From: Hyphomicrobiales bacterium
Lineage (GTDB): Bacteria; Pseudomonadota; Alphaproteobacteria; Rhizobiales; MH13
DNA length: 64,000 bases
Assembly: GCA_017642935.1 (NCBI GenBank)
Contig: JAEPOK010000003.1
Span: 186,001-250,000, forward strand
Direction: 5' to 3'
The notes below the pieces were generated by a model. The model did no database searches and was not told the origin of the DNA. It saw only the letters and a program-made list of their open reading frames with translations. This document shows positions 36,815 through 44,441 of the stretch, piece by piece (the stretch's first letter is position 1; the number at the start of each line of letters is the position of its first letter). The position numbers and the translations under genes were made by a program.

Positions 36815-37900
36815 ATGATTTCAAGGCGCGCAGTTCTTGGGACCGGCGTGGCGATTGGCGCTTTGGGTGCCGTCGGCTACGGGCTTTGGCCTCGTCTCGA
36901 TGATTATGAGCAAGTGGTCGCTCGCCAACGGCAAGTGCCAACCGCGGCGCCGCCCATGCTCGACTTGGTTCGTATGGCGACGCTGGCCGCCAACAGTCAT
37001 AACACTCAGCCCTGGCAGTTCTCACTGGCGGACAATGAAGTTCGCATTCTACCCGATATTTCGCGGCGGACTGAGGTGGTCGATCCTGACGACCATCATC
37101 TCTTCATCAGTCTTGGATGCGCCGCCGAAAACATGGCCATGGCAGCCCAGGCACGCGGTCAATTCGCCGATGTTCAGGTCGAGATCGATCCATCACCGTC
37201 GGTGATCGTCACGCTGGGGTCGGGGCAGATGCTCGAAACCGAGCTTTACCAAGCCATTCCGTTTCGCCAATCGACGCGCTCGCTCTATGACGGGCAGGCC
37301 TTGTCCAACGACGAACTGCGGCTGCTTGAAACCGCGGCACGCGAGCCCGGCGTTTCGCTCGCGCTTTTTACCAGTGAATCCGACCGCCAGGCGATCACCG
37401 ACTTCGTGGTTGAGGGCAACAGCGCGCAAATTGATGATCCAGCCTTTGTGGCCGAGCTGCGGCAATGGATACGCTTCAGCTCCAACCGAGCCTTGGCGAC
37501 TGGTGACGGTCTGTTTTCCGCCTGCTCGGGCAACCCGGTCGTTCCCGAATGGATCGGCGGTCCGATGTTTTCCGCGTTCTTCACCAAAGACGCCGAGAAC
37601 GAGAAGTATCGCAGCCAGATCGCCTCATCGGCCGGTGTTGCCGTGTTCACCGGAGACCGGGCCGACCTCGAGCATTGGACGAGAGTGGGCAGGAGCTTTC
37701 AGCGGTTCTCGCTGCAGGCCACGGCACTCGGCGTGCGCAATGCCCATGTCAATCAACCCATTGAAGTGCCGTCGGTAAGACCGGCTTTCGCTAACTGGCT
37801 TGGCGCACCTGACGCCCGGCCAGATCTGGTGGTCCGATTTGGTCGCGCGCCCGCTCTGCCCATGTCGTTGCGACGGCCGGTCGAGGCGGTGATTGTCTAG
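36815..37900 (+). CDS. Acg-like nitroreductase-family protein with Tat-like signal
   Basis: A 361-residue protein. The N-terminus MISRRAVLGTGVAIGALGAV has a twin-arginine-like signal, so export in a folded, cofactor-loaded form is likely. 'LAANSHNTQPWQF' and 'AIPFRQSTRSLYDG' are typical of the Acg/Rv2032-type branch of nitroreductases. That branch binds FMN, and some members appear to store flavin rather than reduce nitro compounds. An AAGGAGG precedes ATG 36815. It stands alone at the start of an accessory stretch that separates dapE from truA. Substrate unknown. Confidence 0.75.
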   Translation: MISRRAVLGTGVAIGALGAVGYGLWPRLDDYEQVVARQRQVPTAAPPMLDLVRMATLAANSHNTQPWQFSLADNEVRILPDISRRTEVVDPDDHHLFISLGCAAENMAMAAQARGQFADVQVEIDPSPSVIVTLGSGQMLETELYQAIPFRQSTRSLYDGQALSNDELRLLETAAREPGVSLALFTSESDRQAITDFVVEGNSAQIDDPAFVAELRQWIRFSSNRALATGDGLFSACSGNPVVPEWIGGPMFSAFFTKDAENEKYRSQIASSAGVAVFTGDRADLEHWTRVGRSFQRFSLQATALGVRNAHVNQPIEVPSVRPAFANWLGAPDARPDLVVRFGRAPALPMSLRRPVEAVIV

Positions 37901-38046
37901 CGGACGGGCGTACACCAGAGGCGACACAACCAGGGCGATTGTGCCTAAACGCATTAGACGTTACGTTAACTCATCCCTCCAGCCTAAGACTATGCAGAAT
38001 GACCGGGTAGGTCGCAGACATCAAACGTACTGGGAGTGAACGTGAT

Positions 38047-39858
38047 ATGGATGCATTTGCAGAGCCAACGCGTGAAACCTTTCACTTGGTTATGATCAAG
38101 CCGACGCACTACGATGATGACGGCTACCCGATCCAATGGCTCACTTCTGCCATACCTTCCAACACCTTAGCGGTCCTCAACGGTCTGGCCTACGATAGCC
38201 GCGAGCGGCAAGTCCTTGGTCCCAATGTCGACATCGTCCTGCATGCCATTGACGAGACCAACTCTCGCATTCGCCGGAAGAAGATCATTCAGCAGATCAA
38301 GCGGGACGGCGGAAAGGCGCTCATCGCCCTGGTTGGCGTGCAGTCCAATCAGTTCCCGCGTGCCGTCGACATCGCCCAAACCTTTCTCGATGCCGGCCTT
38401 CAGGTGTGCATCGGCGGGTTCCACGTCTCCGGCTGCATCGCCATGCTGAAGGAGATGCCTGAGGATTTGGTCGATGCCCAAGCGCGCGGCATCTCGTTCT
38501 TCGCGGGTGAAGCCGAAGATGGCCGCCTGGATCAGGTTCTCATCGACGCTTACAACGGCGAACTCAAGCCGCTCTACAACTACATGTCCGATCTTCCCGG
38601 CATGGAGGACCAGCCGACGCCGTTCCTGCCAGCTGAGCATCTCAAACACACCGCCGGTTCGCAATCGAGCGTCGATCTCGGCCGTGGTTGCCCCTATCAA
38701 TGCTCGTTCTGCACCATCATCAACGTTCAGGGGCGCAAGAGCCGCTATCGCTCGCCGGACGATATGGAAAAGATGCTGCGGGCCAACTATGCCCAGGGCA
38801 TCAACCGGTTCTTCATCACCGACGACAATTTCGCGCGCAACCGCGAGTGGGAAGCGATGTTCGACCGCATGATCGAACTGCGCGAGCGCGAAAAGATGAG
38901 CATGAAGTTCGTCATCCAGGTGGACACGCTTTGTCACAAGATCCCGAACTTCATTGAGAAGGCGGCGCGCGCCGGCGTGAAGCGTGTCTTCATTGGCCTG
39001 GAAAACGTCAACATCGACAATTTGGCTGCCGCCCAAAAGGGCCAGAACAAGATCACCGAATATCGTGAAATGCTGCAGATGTGGAAAGCGCACGGCATCA
39101 CGACCTATGCAGGCTACATTCTCGGCTTCCCCAACGACACACCGGAATCGCTGATGAAGGATATCGAAATCCTTCAGAACGAGCTGGCGCTGGACCTGAT
39201 TGAGTTCAATATTCTCACCCCGCTTCCGGGCTCGGCGGACCACAAGAAACTGTCCGAAGACGGGGTTTGGATGGACCCCGACATGAACAAGTACGACCTC
39301 AATCACTGGGTCATGAAGCACCCCAACATGTCGTACGATCAGTTCATGGAAGCCTATGAAGCGATGTGGGACCGCTACTATTCGGTGGAGCATATCGAGA
39401 CGATCATGCGCCGCGCCATCGCCACGGGCATGAGCGCCGGCAACATCATGTTCCTGTGTCTGTGGTTCTATCTCAACTTCAAGGTGGAGCGCGTGCACCC
39501 GGTGGATGGCGGCTACTTCCGGCTGAAATTTCGCACCGAGCGTCGGTCCGGCATGCCGATCGAGAATCCGCTTGTCTTCTATCCGAAATACGCCTGGCAG
39601 GTCGTCGCCAAGCACGCCAGCGTCGTGCCGCTACTTATCCGGCTTGCGCGCGTGCGCGCCAAGATCAAGAAAGATCCTGATCGGCGAGCGTACTCCGATC
39701 TGGCGTTGGCGCCGGTCACGGCTGAAGAGAGCGAAGAACTGGCCATGTTCACCGATGCGCGTGGCAGCGCCGATGAGGTGAAACGTTTGGCACGCCAAAA
39801 CGCGGTAATCGCCAAGGCCAAAGAAAAGGCCGACATGCCGGTTCAAGCTGCCGAGTAG
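38047..39858 (+). CDS. Radical SAM protein with B12-binding-like N-terminal domain
   Basis: A 603-residue protein. Residues 35-180 resemble a cobalamin-binding Rossmann domain ('QVCIGGFHVSG'). The radical SAM core has the iron-sulfur motif C215-x3-C219-x2-C222 in 'RGCPYQCSFC', followed by 'FFITDDNFARN' and 'FIGLENVNIDNL'. A C-terminal region of about 150 residues has a hydrophobic patch ('NIMFLCLWFYLNF') and may touch the membrane. Such enzymes carry out methylations or ring rearrangements on lipids, peptides or bacteriochlorophyll-like rings. No neighbouring pathway reveals the substrate. It is monocistronic, followed by a long structured non-coding gap. Confidence 0.82.
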   Translation: MDAFAEPTRETFHLVMIKPTHYDDDGYPIQWLTSAIPSNTLAVLNGLAYDSRERQVLGPNVDIVLHAIDETNSRIRRKKIIQQIKRDGGKALIALVGVQSNQFPRAVDIAQTFLDAGLQVCIGGFHVSGCIAMLKEMPEDLVDAQARGISFFAGEAEDGRLDQVLIDAYNGELKPLYNYMSDLPGMEDQPTPFLPAEHLKHTAGSQSSVDLGRGCPYQCSFCTIINVQGRKSRYRSPDDMEKMLRANYAQGINRFFITDDNFARNREWEAMFDRMIELREREKMSMKFVIQVDTLCHKIPNFIEKAARAGVKRVFIGLENVNIDNLAAAQKGQNKITEYREMLQMWKAHGITTYAGYILGFPNDTPESLMKDIEILQNELALDLIEFNILTPLPGSADHKKLSEDGVWMDPDMNKYDLNHWVMKHPNMSYDQFMEAYEAMWDRYYSVEHIETIMRRAIATGMSAGNIMFLCLWFYLNFKVERVHPVDGGYFRLKFRTERRSGMPIENPLVFYPKYAWQVVAKHASVVPLLIRLARVRAKIKKDPDRRAYSDLALAPVTAEESEELAMFTDARGSADEVKRLARQNAVIAKAKEKADMPVQAAE

Positions 39859-40430
39859 GACAGAAACGACAGATTGGATGGCCAATCTTGCCACGCGGCC
39901 TCAGCGGCCAAGCGGTCGTTCCGAAAAGCTGGAGCATCACCGAACAAGCGGTGGGGCCGCGAGCCCGGAGCGGGCCGCGGTGAAGCCATTGGAAACGGGG
40001 TGCCGTGAAGCATCGCCGTATCTGAGTTAAGTGTTCGATGCCGCATGGCACCCCGTGCGAAGCGTTTTTTGGCCTATCGAACAAACGCTCTGGGTGCCAA
40101 GCTGTGGTTCCACCCATGAACGGCGCACCAAGAAAGCAGATTTTCGCCTGTCTTCCTGACGCCGCGCCTACCTGCACTGACAGGCCAACGCTTATTCGGT
40201 TCTGCCCCCATGACGCGGTTGGTCGTGACCCCAACCGACAACGATGGGCGCTTCGCCCCTCCACCGGCACGGGCACGACCCCAAGCTTCCCTAGGTAGTG
40301 ATGGAAGGTGAGATAATGATGGGGGAGGAAAGAGGGGCGGGGATAAGACACGCGGTTGTTCCGCAGGAACAGAGCAAAAGGGAAGGCGGTTGTTCCGCAG
40401 CGTATGGAGCAGGAATGGGAAAGGTTGTGC
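39859..40430. other. Highly structured non-coding region
   Basis: About 570 bp with no believable gene but many inverted repeats. AGATTGG/CCAATCT at 39871-39888; CCGCG-a-GCCCG/CGGGC-CGCGG at 39957-39980; a 62-nt element with arms ACGGGGTGCC and GCATCG against CGATGC and GGCACCCCGT at 39995-40056; AGCGTTT/AAACGCT at 40061-40089; TGGGTG/CACCCA at 40091-40116; CGGTTGG/CCAACCG at 40216-40237; GGGCG/CGCCC at 40246-40258; TGTTCC/GGAACA at 40357-40371. Frames crossing it have odd composition. It may hold the 3' end of the radical SAM transcript plus an unrecognised RNA gene or intergenic repeat element. Confidence 0.6.
40352..40400. repeat. 15-bp direct repeat with embedded palindrome
   Basis: GCGGTTGTTCCGCAG occurs at 40352-40366 and again at 40386-40400, 34 bp apart. 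The first copy runs into the perfect palindrome TGTTCC-GCA-GGAACA (40357-40371). It lies 30-80 bp downstream of the stop of the serine hydrolase gene, which reads leftward, so it is at that gene's 3' end. Confidence 0.7.
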
Positions 40431-41600
40431 TCAGTTAATGCGCTGTTCGGCGAGGACAGCAAGGGCTTCTTCTAGTGCTGGCACAAGGTCTGTGCTGTCG
40501 TCCACGATGCCAACATCGGTGTTGATTTGAAACGCGATGGTCACGTCGAGATCAGCATAGTGGCGCAAGCTAGAAGCATAGCCCGGCACCCACCCACCAT
40601 GTCCGTAAACGTTGCCCCTTGGCGTATCATTGTAGATGGCTACACCTGCGCCATAGAGGACATTCGGGGGACCGCGTGAAATTTCGAAACCATCGAGAAG
40701 GCGCTCGAGATAAGGTGTTGCCATGGCTCGGCCACCAAACAGTGCATGGCCCCAAATCGCCAGATCGCGCGAGGTCGAAACAAGCCCTCCACCTGTCCAT
40801 TCCACAGCCGGATCCCAAAGTAGGCGTCCGTTATCATCCATTGTACGCACGGGTAGGCCAAAGGCATTGGTCTGCGCCGTGTAACCCGCCACAAGGGCGG
40901 GCAACGCCCTCCGGTTGGAAGGCGCCGTTTCTGTAAGTGCGAGTGGCACGATAAAGTGCTCGGACACCAAATCGTAATAGCTGCGAGCGGACACCTGCTC
41001 GATGATCAACCCAAGCAGAAGGTACCCGGTGTCTGAGTAGGCCCAACCAGCGCCTGACGGGAAGAGCGGGTCGGTGTCGAGGACAAAGATGATTGCTTCT
41101 TCTGGGGTTGGCGCACCCTGACCGGTCGCAACATTTTTGGCCATCTGGGCGGCAAATGCATCGGTGTGGACATGATCTGGGAGTCCAGAACTGTGGCGCA
41201 AAAGGTTGTGGATCGTCATCGTGTCGTGGTTCGGTAAGCGCGCGAACCAATCCCTGTCACCGAGATGATCGATCACCGGAGCATCGCGCTCCAGCACGCC
41301 AATTGATTCAAGCGCCAACACAGTTGCTGCAACGAAGCTTTTGCCGATGCTCGCGGCCAGCATCCGCGAAGCGGGCGTCATGGGCAGGCCGGTTTCACGA
41401 TCAGCCACTCCTGTGGCCACACTGTCCACACGGCCATCGGGCCACGCGATGGCCGCCGTTGCGCCAGGAAATCCGTAGTCGCTTTGAAAATGGTCGAGCA
41501 ATGCCTGTATTTGGGCCTGCTGGTCATCAGCCAATGCGTGTGTCCAAGCCAAAAAGACGGCAAAGGCCAAACTCAACGACCGCATAGCGACGCGGCTCAT
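40431..41600 (-). CDS. Serine hydrolase of the beta-lactamase/class C fold
   Basis: A 389-residue exported hydrolase with signal peptide (cleavage after ALA near residue 24). Catalytic SxxK is S84-I-G-K87. The tyrosine motif reads YSD instead of the usual YxN, and the third motif is HGG in 'GHGGWVPGY'. This pattern fits D-aminopeptidase, esterase or carboxypeptidase-like members of the Beta-lactamase family rather than antibiotic-degrading AmpC, though hydrolysis of beta-lactams cannot be excluded. It overlaps the upstream CPBP gene by 4 bp (ATGA). Base composition looks somewhat less GC-rich than in the core genes. Confidence 0.82.
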   Translation of the reverse strand: MSRVAMRSLSLAFAVFLAWTHALADDQQAQIQALLDHFQSDYGFPGATAAIAWPDGRVDSVATGVADRETGLPMTPASRMLAASIGKSFVAATVLALESIGVLERDAPVIDHLGDRDWFARLPNHDTMTIHNLLRHSSGLPDHVHTDAFAAQMAKNVATGQGAPTPEEAIIFVLDTDPLFPSGAGWAYSDTGYLLLGLIIEQVSARSYYDLVSEHFIVPLALTETAPSNRRALPALVAGYTAQTNAFGLPVRTMDDNGRLLWDPAVEWTGGGLVSTSRDLAIWGHALFGGRAMATPYLERLLDGFEISRGPPNVLYGAGVAIYNDTPRGNVYGHGGWVPGYASSLRHYADLDVTIAFQINTDVGIVDDSTDLVPALEEALAVLAEQRIN

Positions 41601-42448
41601 GGCTGATCCGGCTCTTTGTCTGGAATCACGCAGGTCACCGCGCCCGTTCGGCTAAACATGGTCTTACGGTTCCACCAGACGACCACAACAGCGACAGCGA
41701 CGAGTAGCCACGTGTCCCAGGGCTGCGCATCTGGCCAGAATGGATTGATGAGCTGCCAATGGTAAAGCATTGGCCAAAGCAGGCTGCCGCGCGAAGCGTT
41801 AAAGAGCGGCGTTACCAACACCGCCAAGGTGATATTGCCGATGAAAAACGGCCAGAAATCCCAGCCGCCAAACACCGTGCCTGCCAAATAGAACGCTGGA
41901 AGGTGCCAAAAGCCCCAGACAGCCCCGATGATAACCCCAGCCCAGATCGGCGCCACCAATCGTTGAAGCAGTGGTTGCGCCACACCTCGCCAGCCGAATT
42001 CCTCGATGGGTCCAAGAAAGAGCATCATCATCATGATGGCGACCATCGCTCCAGCGCCTTCAGGAGGAAATGGCGCAAGCAAGGGCCCACCCTTGATCAA
42101 AGACCCGGCGATGAAGACCAGCGGCAATCCAAGCAGGACGAACGCGACCCAAGCTGGGGAAACCCGCCACAGCAAAAGGCGTGACAGGAAGCTCTTGATC
42201 CCCATAGTGCCGCCAAACCACGCAACCAGCGCGAAAGCTGCGATGGCTGGTGCCCACGTCGCCAGAAAGAACAGAGGATGAGACCCGCTGATCGCGCCAA
42301 ACCATGCCTCGGCCTGTTCGGGCCGCAGGATGTAGAGCCCGATCACGCCCCAGGTTATGGCGAACGTCATCACCGCGAAGATTGGCAGGGCAAGGATCGG
42401 CAGCCGATGGCTTTTGGCCGGCATGGGGACGCTCCGTTGCATGGGCAA
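41597..42448 (-). CDS. CPBP-family intramembrane metalloprotease
   Basis: A protein of about 283 residues with about eight hydrophobic segments. The CPBP (Abi/CAAX protease) motifs are present: EExxxR as 'EEFGWRG', then FxxxH as 'GFWHLPAFY', and a downstream histidine in 'LYHWQ'. These form the intramembrane metal site. Bacterial members process peptides, provide bacteriocin immunity or act in protein maturation; the substrate here is unknown. It is co-transcribed with the following serine hydrolase. Either of the first two methionines could be the start. Confidence 0.82.
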   Translation of the reverse strand: MPMQRSVPMPAKSHRLPILALPIFAVMTFAITWGVIGLYILRPEQAEAWFGAISGSHPLFFLATWAPAIAAFALVAWFGGTMGIKSFLSRLLLWRVSPAWVAFVLLGLPLVFIAGSLIKGGPLLAPFPPEGAGAMVAIMMMMLFLGPIEEFGWRGVAQPLLQRLVAPIWAGVIIGAVWGFWHLPAFYLAGTVFGGWDFWPFFIGNITLAVLVTPLFNASRGSLLWPMLYHWQLINPFWPDAQPWDTWLLVAVAVVVVWWNRKTMFSRTGAVTCVIPDKEPDQP

Positions 42449-42555
42449 ACCGTCTTAGCCCTTTATCATTGTCTCGGGCAAAAACCGGCTGATGCGGATA
42501 AAGTCGCCCGAGCGTATCTGGGGGCCATCATTCACGCCATGAAGCACCGGCGGCC

Positions 42556-43293
42556 TCAGTACTCCACCTTCGTGAACACCAATCCATGCGCGGGAGCCAC
42601 AGGGGCGCAGGCATGGCGGTCGCGGGCCTCGAGCATCGCCTGAACCTCATCAGGGGTCAGTCTGCCCTCTCCGGCCTGCTTCAACGCGCCTACCAGGGAG
42701 CGCACTTGGTTGTGCAGGAACGAGCGGGCGGCGGCATCGATAAACACGTGCTCGCCCTCGCGCGTCACGTCGAGCCTATCCAGCGTGCGCATCGGGCTGT
42801 TCGCCTGGCACTGCACCGAGCGAAAGGTCGTAAAATCATGATGGCCGATCAGCCGGTCAGCCGCCGCCTGCATCGCGCTTTCATCCAACGGCTTGGCAAC
42901 GCCCCACACTTGGCCGCGCTCCAGCACCGGCTGCGGGCGGCGATTGAGGATCGTGTAGCAATAGTGGCGCTTGGTGGCTGAAAAGCGCGCATCAAAGCTT
43001 TCGTCGACCTGTTCGACGGTCAGCACGCCGACCAATTCCCGGCGGATGTGGGCGTTCATCGCGTCGCGCACCGTGTCGGTGGGCCAGTCTTTCGCCAGAT
43101 CAACGTGCACCACCTGACCGGTAGCGTGGACGCCCGTGTCGGTCCGCCCGGCGGCTTTCAGCGTGACCTCTTCACCGGCAAACGCCAAGACGGCTGCTTC
43201 CAACACGCCTTGAACTGTCGGCGGGCCATCCTGGCGTTGGAACCCCGCATAAGGGCCGCCATCATACTCAATGGTGAGCTTATAGCGCGGCAT
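42556..43293 (-). CDS. truA: tRNA pseudouridine(38-40) synthase TruA
   Basis: A 245-residue pseudouridine synthase. The N-terminal '[18 protein letters not shown]', the catalytic aspartate in '[15 protein letters not shown]', and '[13 protein letters not shown]' are the family markers. It modifies U38-U40 in the anticodon arm of many tRNAs. ATG 43293 directly follows the TGA of a 32-codon leader frame that begins with a diverged copy of truA's own first 18 codons. No strong ribosome-binding site is visible (AAGAAG only), so translation may depend on termination-reinitiation from that leader. Confidence 0.95.
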   Translation of the reverse strand: MPRYKLTIEYDGGPYAGFQRQDGPPTVQGVLEAAVLAFAGEEVTLKAAGRTDTGVHATGQVVHVDLAKDWPTDTVRDAMNAHIRRELVGVLTVEQVDESFDARFSATKRHYCYTILNRRPQPVLERGQVWGVAKPLDESAMQAAADRLIGHHDFTTFRSVQCQANSPMRTLDRLDVTREGEHVFIDAAARSFLHNQVRSLVGALKQAGEGRLTPDEVQAMLEARDRHACAPVAPAHGLVFTKVEY

Positions 43294-43392
43294 TCAAAGG
43301 TTCTTCTTTTGCTCTGGGCGTTCGCCCAACCGCGTGAGAAAGCCGGCATAGGGGCCGCCGTCATATTCAACGGTGAGCTTGTAACGGTGCAT
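43294..43392 (-). pseudogene. Truncated second truA 5' end (18 codons) in a 32-codon frame
   Basis: ATG 43392 opens a frame encoding [18 protein letters not shown], 16 of 18 residues identical to the start of TruA, then 14 unrelated residues and TGA immediately before the real truA ATG. At the nucleotide level 11 of 54 positions differ from truA, and eight of those are silent third-position changes. That is the pattern of two genes diverged under selection, not of a recent slip duplication. AGGGCGG lies upstream, just after fmt, where the normal truA ribosome-binding site would be. I read it as the stump of an earlier truA. Confidence 0.8.
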
Positions 43393-43404
43393 GAATTGTC
43401 CGCC

Positions 43405-44331
43405 CTAAGCGAGCTGATCGCCAGGTATCAATCCTGATCCATTGAGGAACGCGGTCATGTCCATGGGCTGCTTGCCGGCCCGCTGCACCTCAACCAGCTT
43501 CACCGCGCCCTGTCCGCACGCAATCTTGTGATCATCCAGCAAGGTACCGGGCGCGCCGGAGCCTTCGGCAGGCTCGACGCGCAGCACCTTCAACCGCTCG
43601 CGTTTGCCATTGGCTTCAAACTGCGTCCAGGCGCCTGGAAAGGGCGAAAGCCCATGAATATGCCGCAGCACATGGAAGGCCGAACGCGACCAATCGATCT
43701 TCGCCTCGGCCTTGTCGATCTTGGCGGCGTAGGTGGCACCGTCCTCATCCTGCTCGGTGAGTTGCAACGATCCGCGCGACAGCGCCGCCATGGCCCGGCC
43801 CATTAGATCGGCGCCAAGTCGCGCCAGCCGGTCGTGCACGTCCTGCGCCGTCATGGTGTCGGTGATGGTGAGCCGTTCGGCCATTGCGACCGGGCCGGTG
43901 TCGAGGCCCTTGGCCATCTTCATCACCATCACGCCGGTTTCTTCGTCGCCCTCCATGATCGCCCGGTTAATCGGCGCCGCGCCACGCCATCGTGGCAGCA
44001 GCGAGGCGTGCAGATTGTAGCAGCCATGGTCCGGTGCTTCCAAAACAGCCTTCGGCAGGATCATGCCGTAGGCAACCACCACCGCGGCGTCGGCACCAAG
44101 TTCGGCGAAGCGCGCCTTCTCCTCCTCGCTTTTCAGACTGCCCGGATGAAAAACCGGGATGCCCAAGGAATCGGCCTGCTCATGCACCGGCGAACGGCGC
44201 AGCTCCATCCCCCGACCGGCCGGTGCTGGCGCGCGGGTGTAGCAGGCGATGATCTCATGGCCCTGGCCAACCAGTTCCAGCAAGGTTGGAACGGCAAAAT
44301 CGGGCGTTCCCATAAAGACAAGTCTCAACAT
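43405..44331 (-). CDS. fmt: Methionyl-tRNA formyltransferase
   Basis: A 308-residue enzyme that formylates initiator Met-tRNA. '[20 protein letters not shown]' opens the formyltransferase domain, and '[20 protein letters not shown]' holds the catalytic Asn-His and the SLLPxxxG signature. The C-terminal OB-like domain begins near residue 205. The usual partner def (peptide deformylase) is not beside it. It is followed by the truA remnant and truA, and lies divergent from pheT with about 110 bp between the starts. Confidence 0.95.
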   Translation of the reverse strand: MLRLVFMGTPDFAVPTLLELVGQGHEIIACYTRAPAPAGRGMELRRSPVHEQADSLGIPVFHPGSLKSEEEKARFAELGADAAVVVAYGMILPKAVLEAPDHGCYNLHASLLPRWRGAAPINRAIMEGDEETGVMVMKMAKGLDTGPVAMAERLTITDTMTAQDVHDRLARLGADLMGRAMAALSRGSLQLTEQDEDGATYAAKIDKAEAKIDWSRSAFHVLRHIHGLSPFPGAWTQFEANGKRERLKVLRVEPAEGSGAPGTLLDDHKIACGQGAVKLVEVQRAGKQPMDMTAFLNGSGLIPGDQLA

Positions 44332-44441
44332 GGGCGGTGGTGTAGCTCATGGTGCGGGCTGGGCCAATCCTTGCAAGCAAACCCATTCCGTGCGATCTGC
44401 CGACCCAACAGTTTTTCCTGCATTGCGGACCTGCCAAACCC

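Noticed and set aside
38167-39615. A 482-codon frame antisense to the radical SAM gene
   Set aside because: It is a shadow of a strongly conserved coding sequence. Its composition (high His, Val, Asp) mirrors the codon pattern of the sense gene.
39749-40462. A 237-codon leftward frame across the structured gap
   Set aside because: It is rich in Arg, Pro, Cys and Trp, follows the inverted repeats and runs antisense into the radical SAM gene. It looks like a frame left open by GC-rich DNA.
40431-41600. A class C beta-lactamase resistance gene
   Set aside because: The tyrosine motif is YSD rather than YxN, and the third motif is HGG rather than KTG. Other serine hydrolases of this fold fit better.
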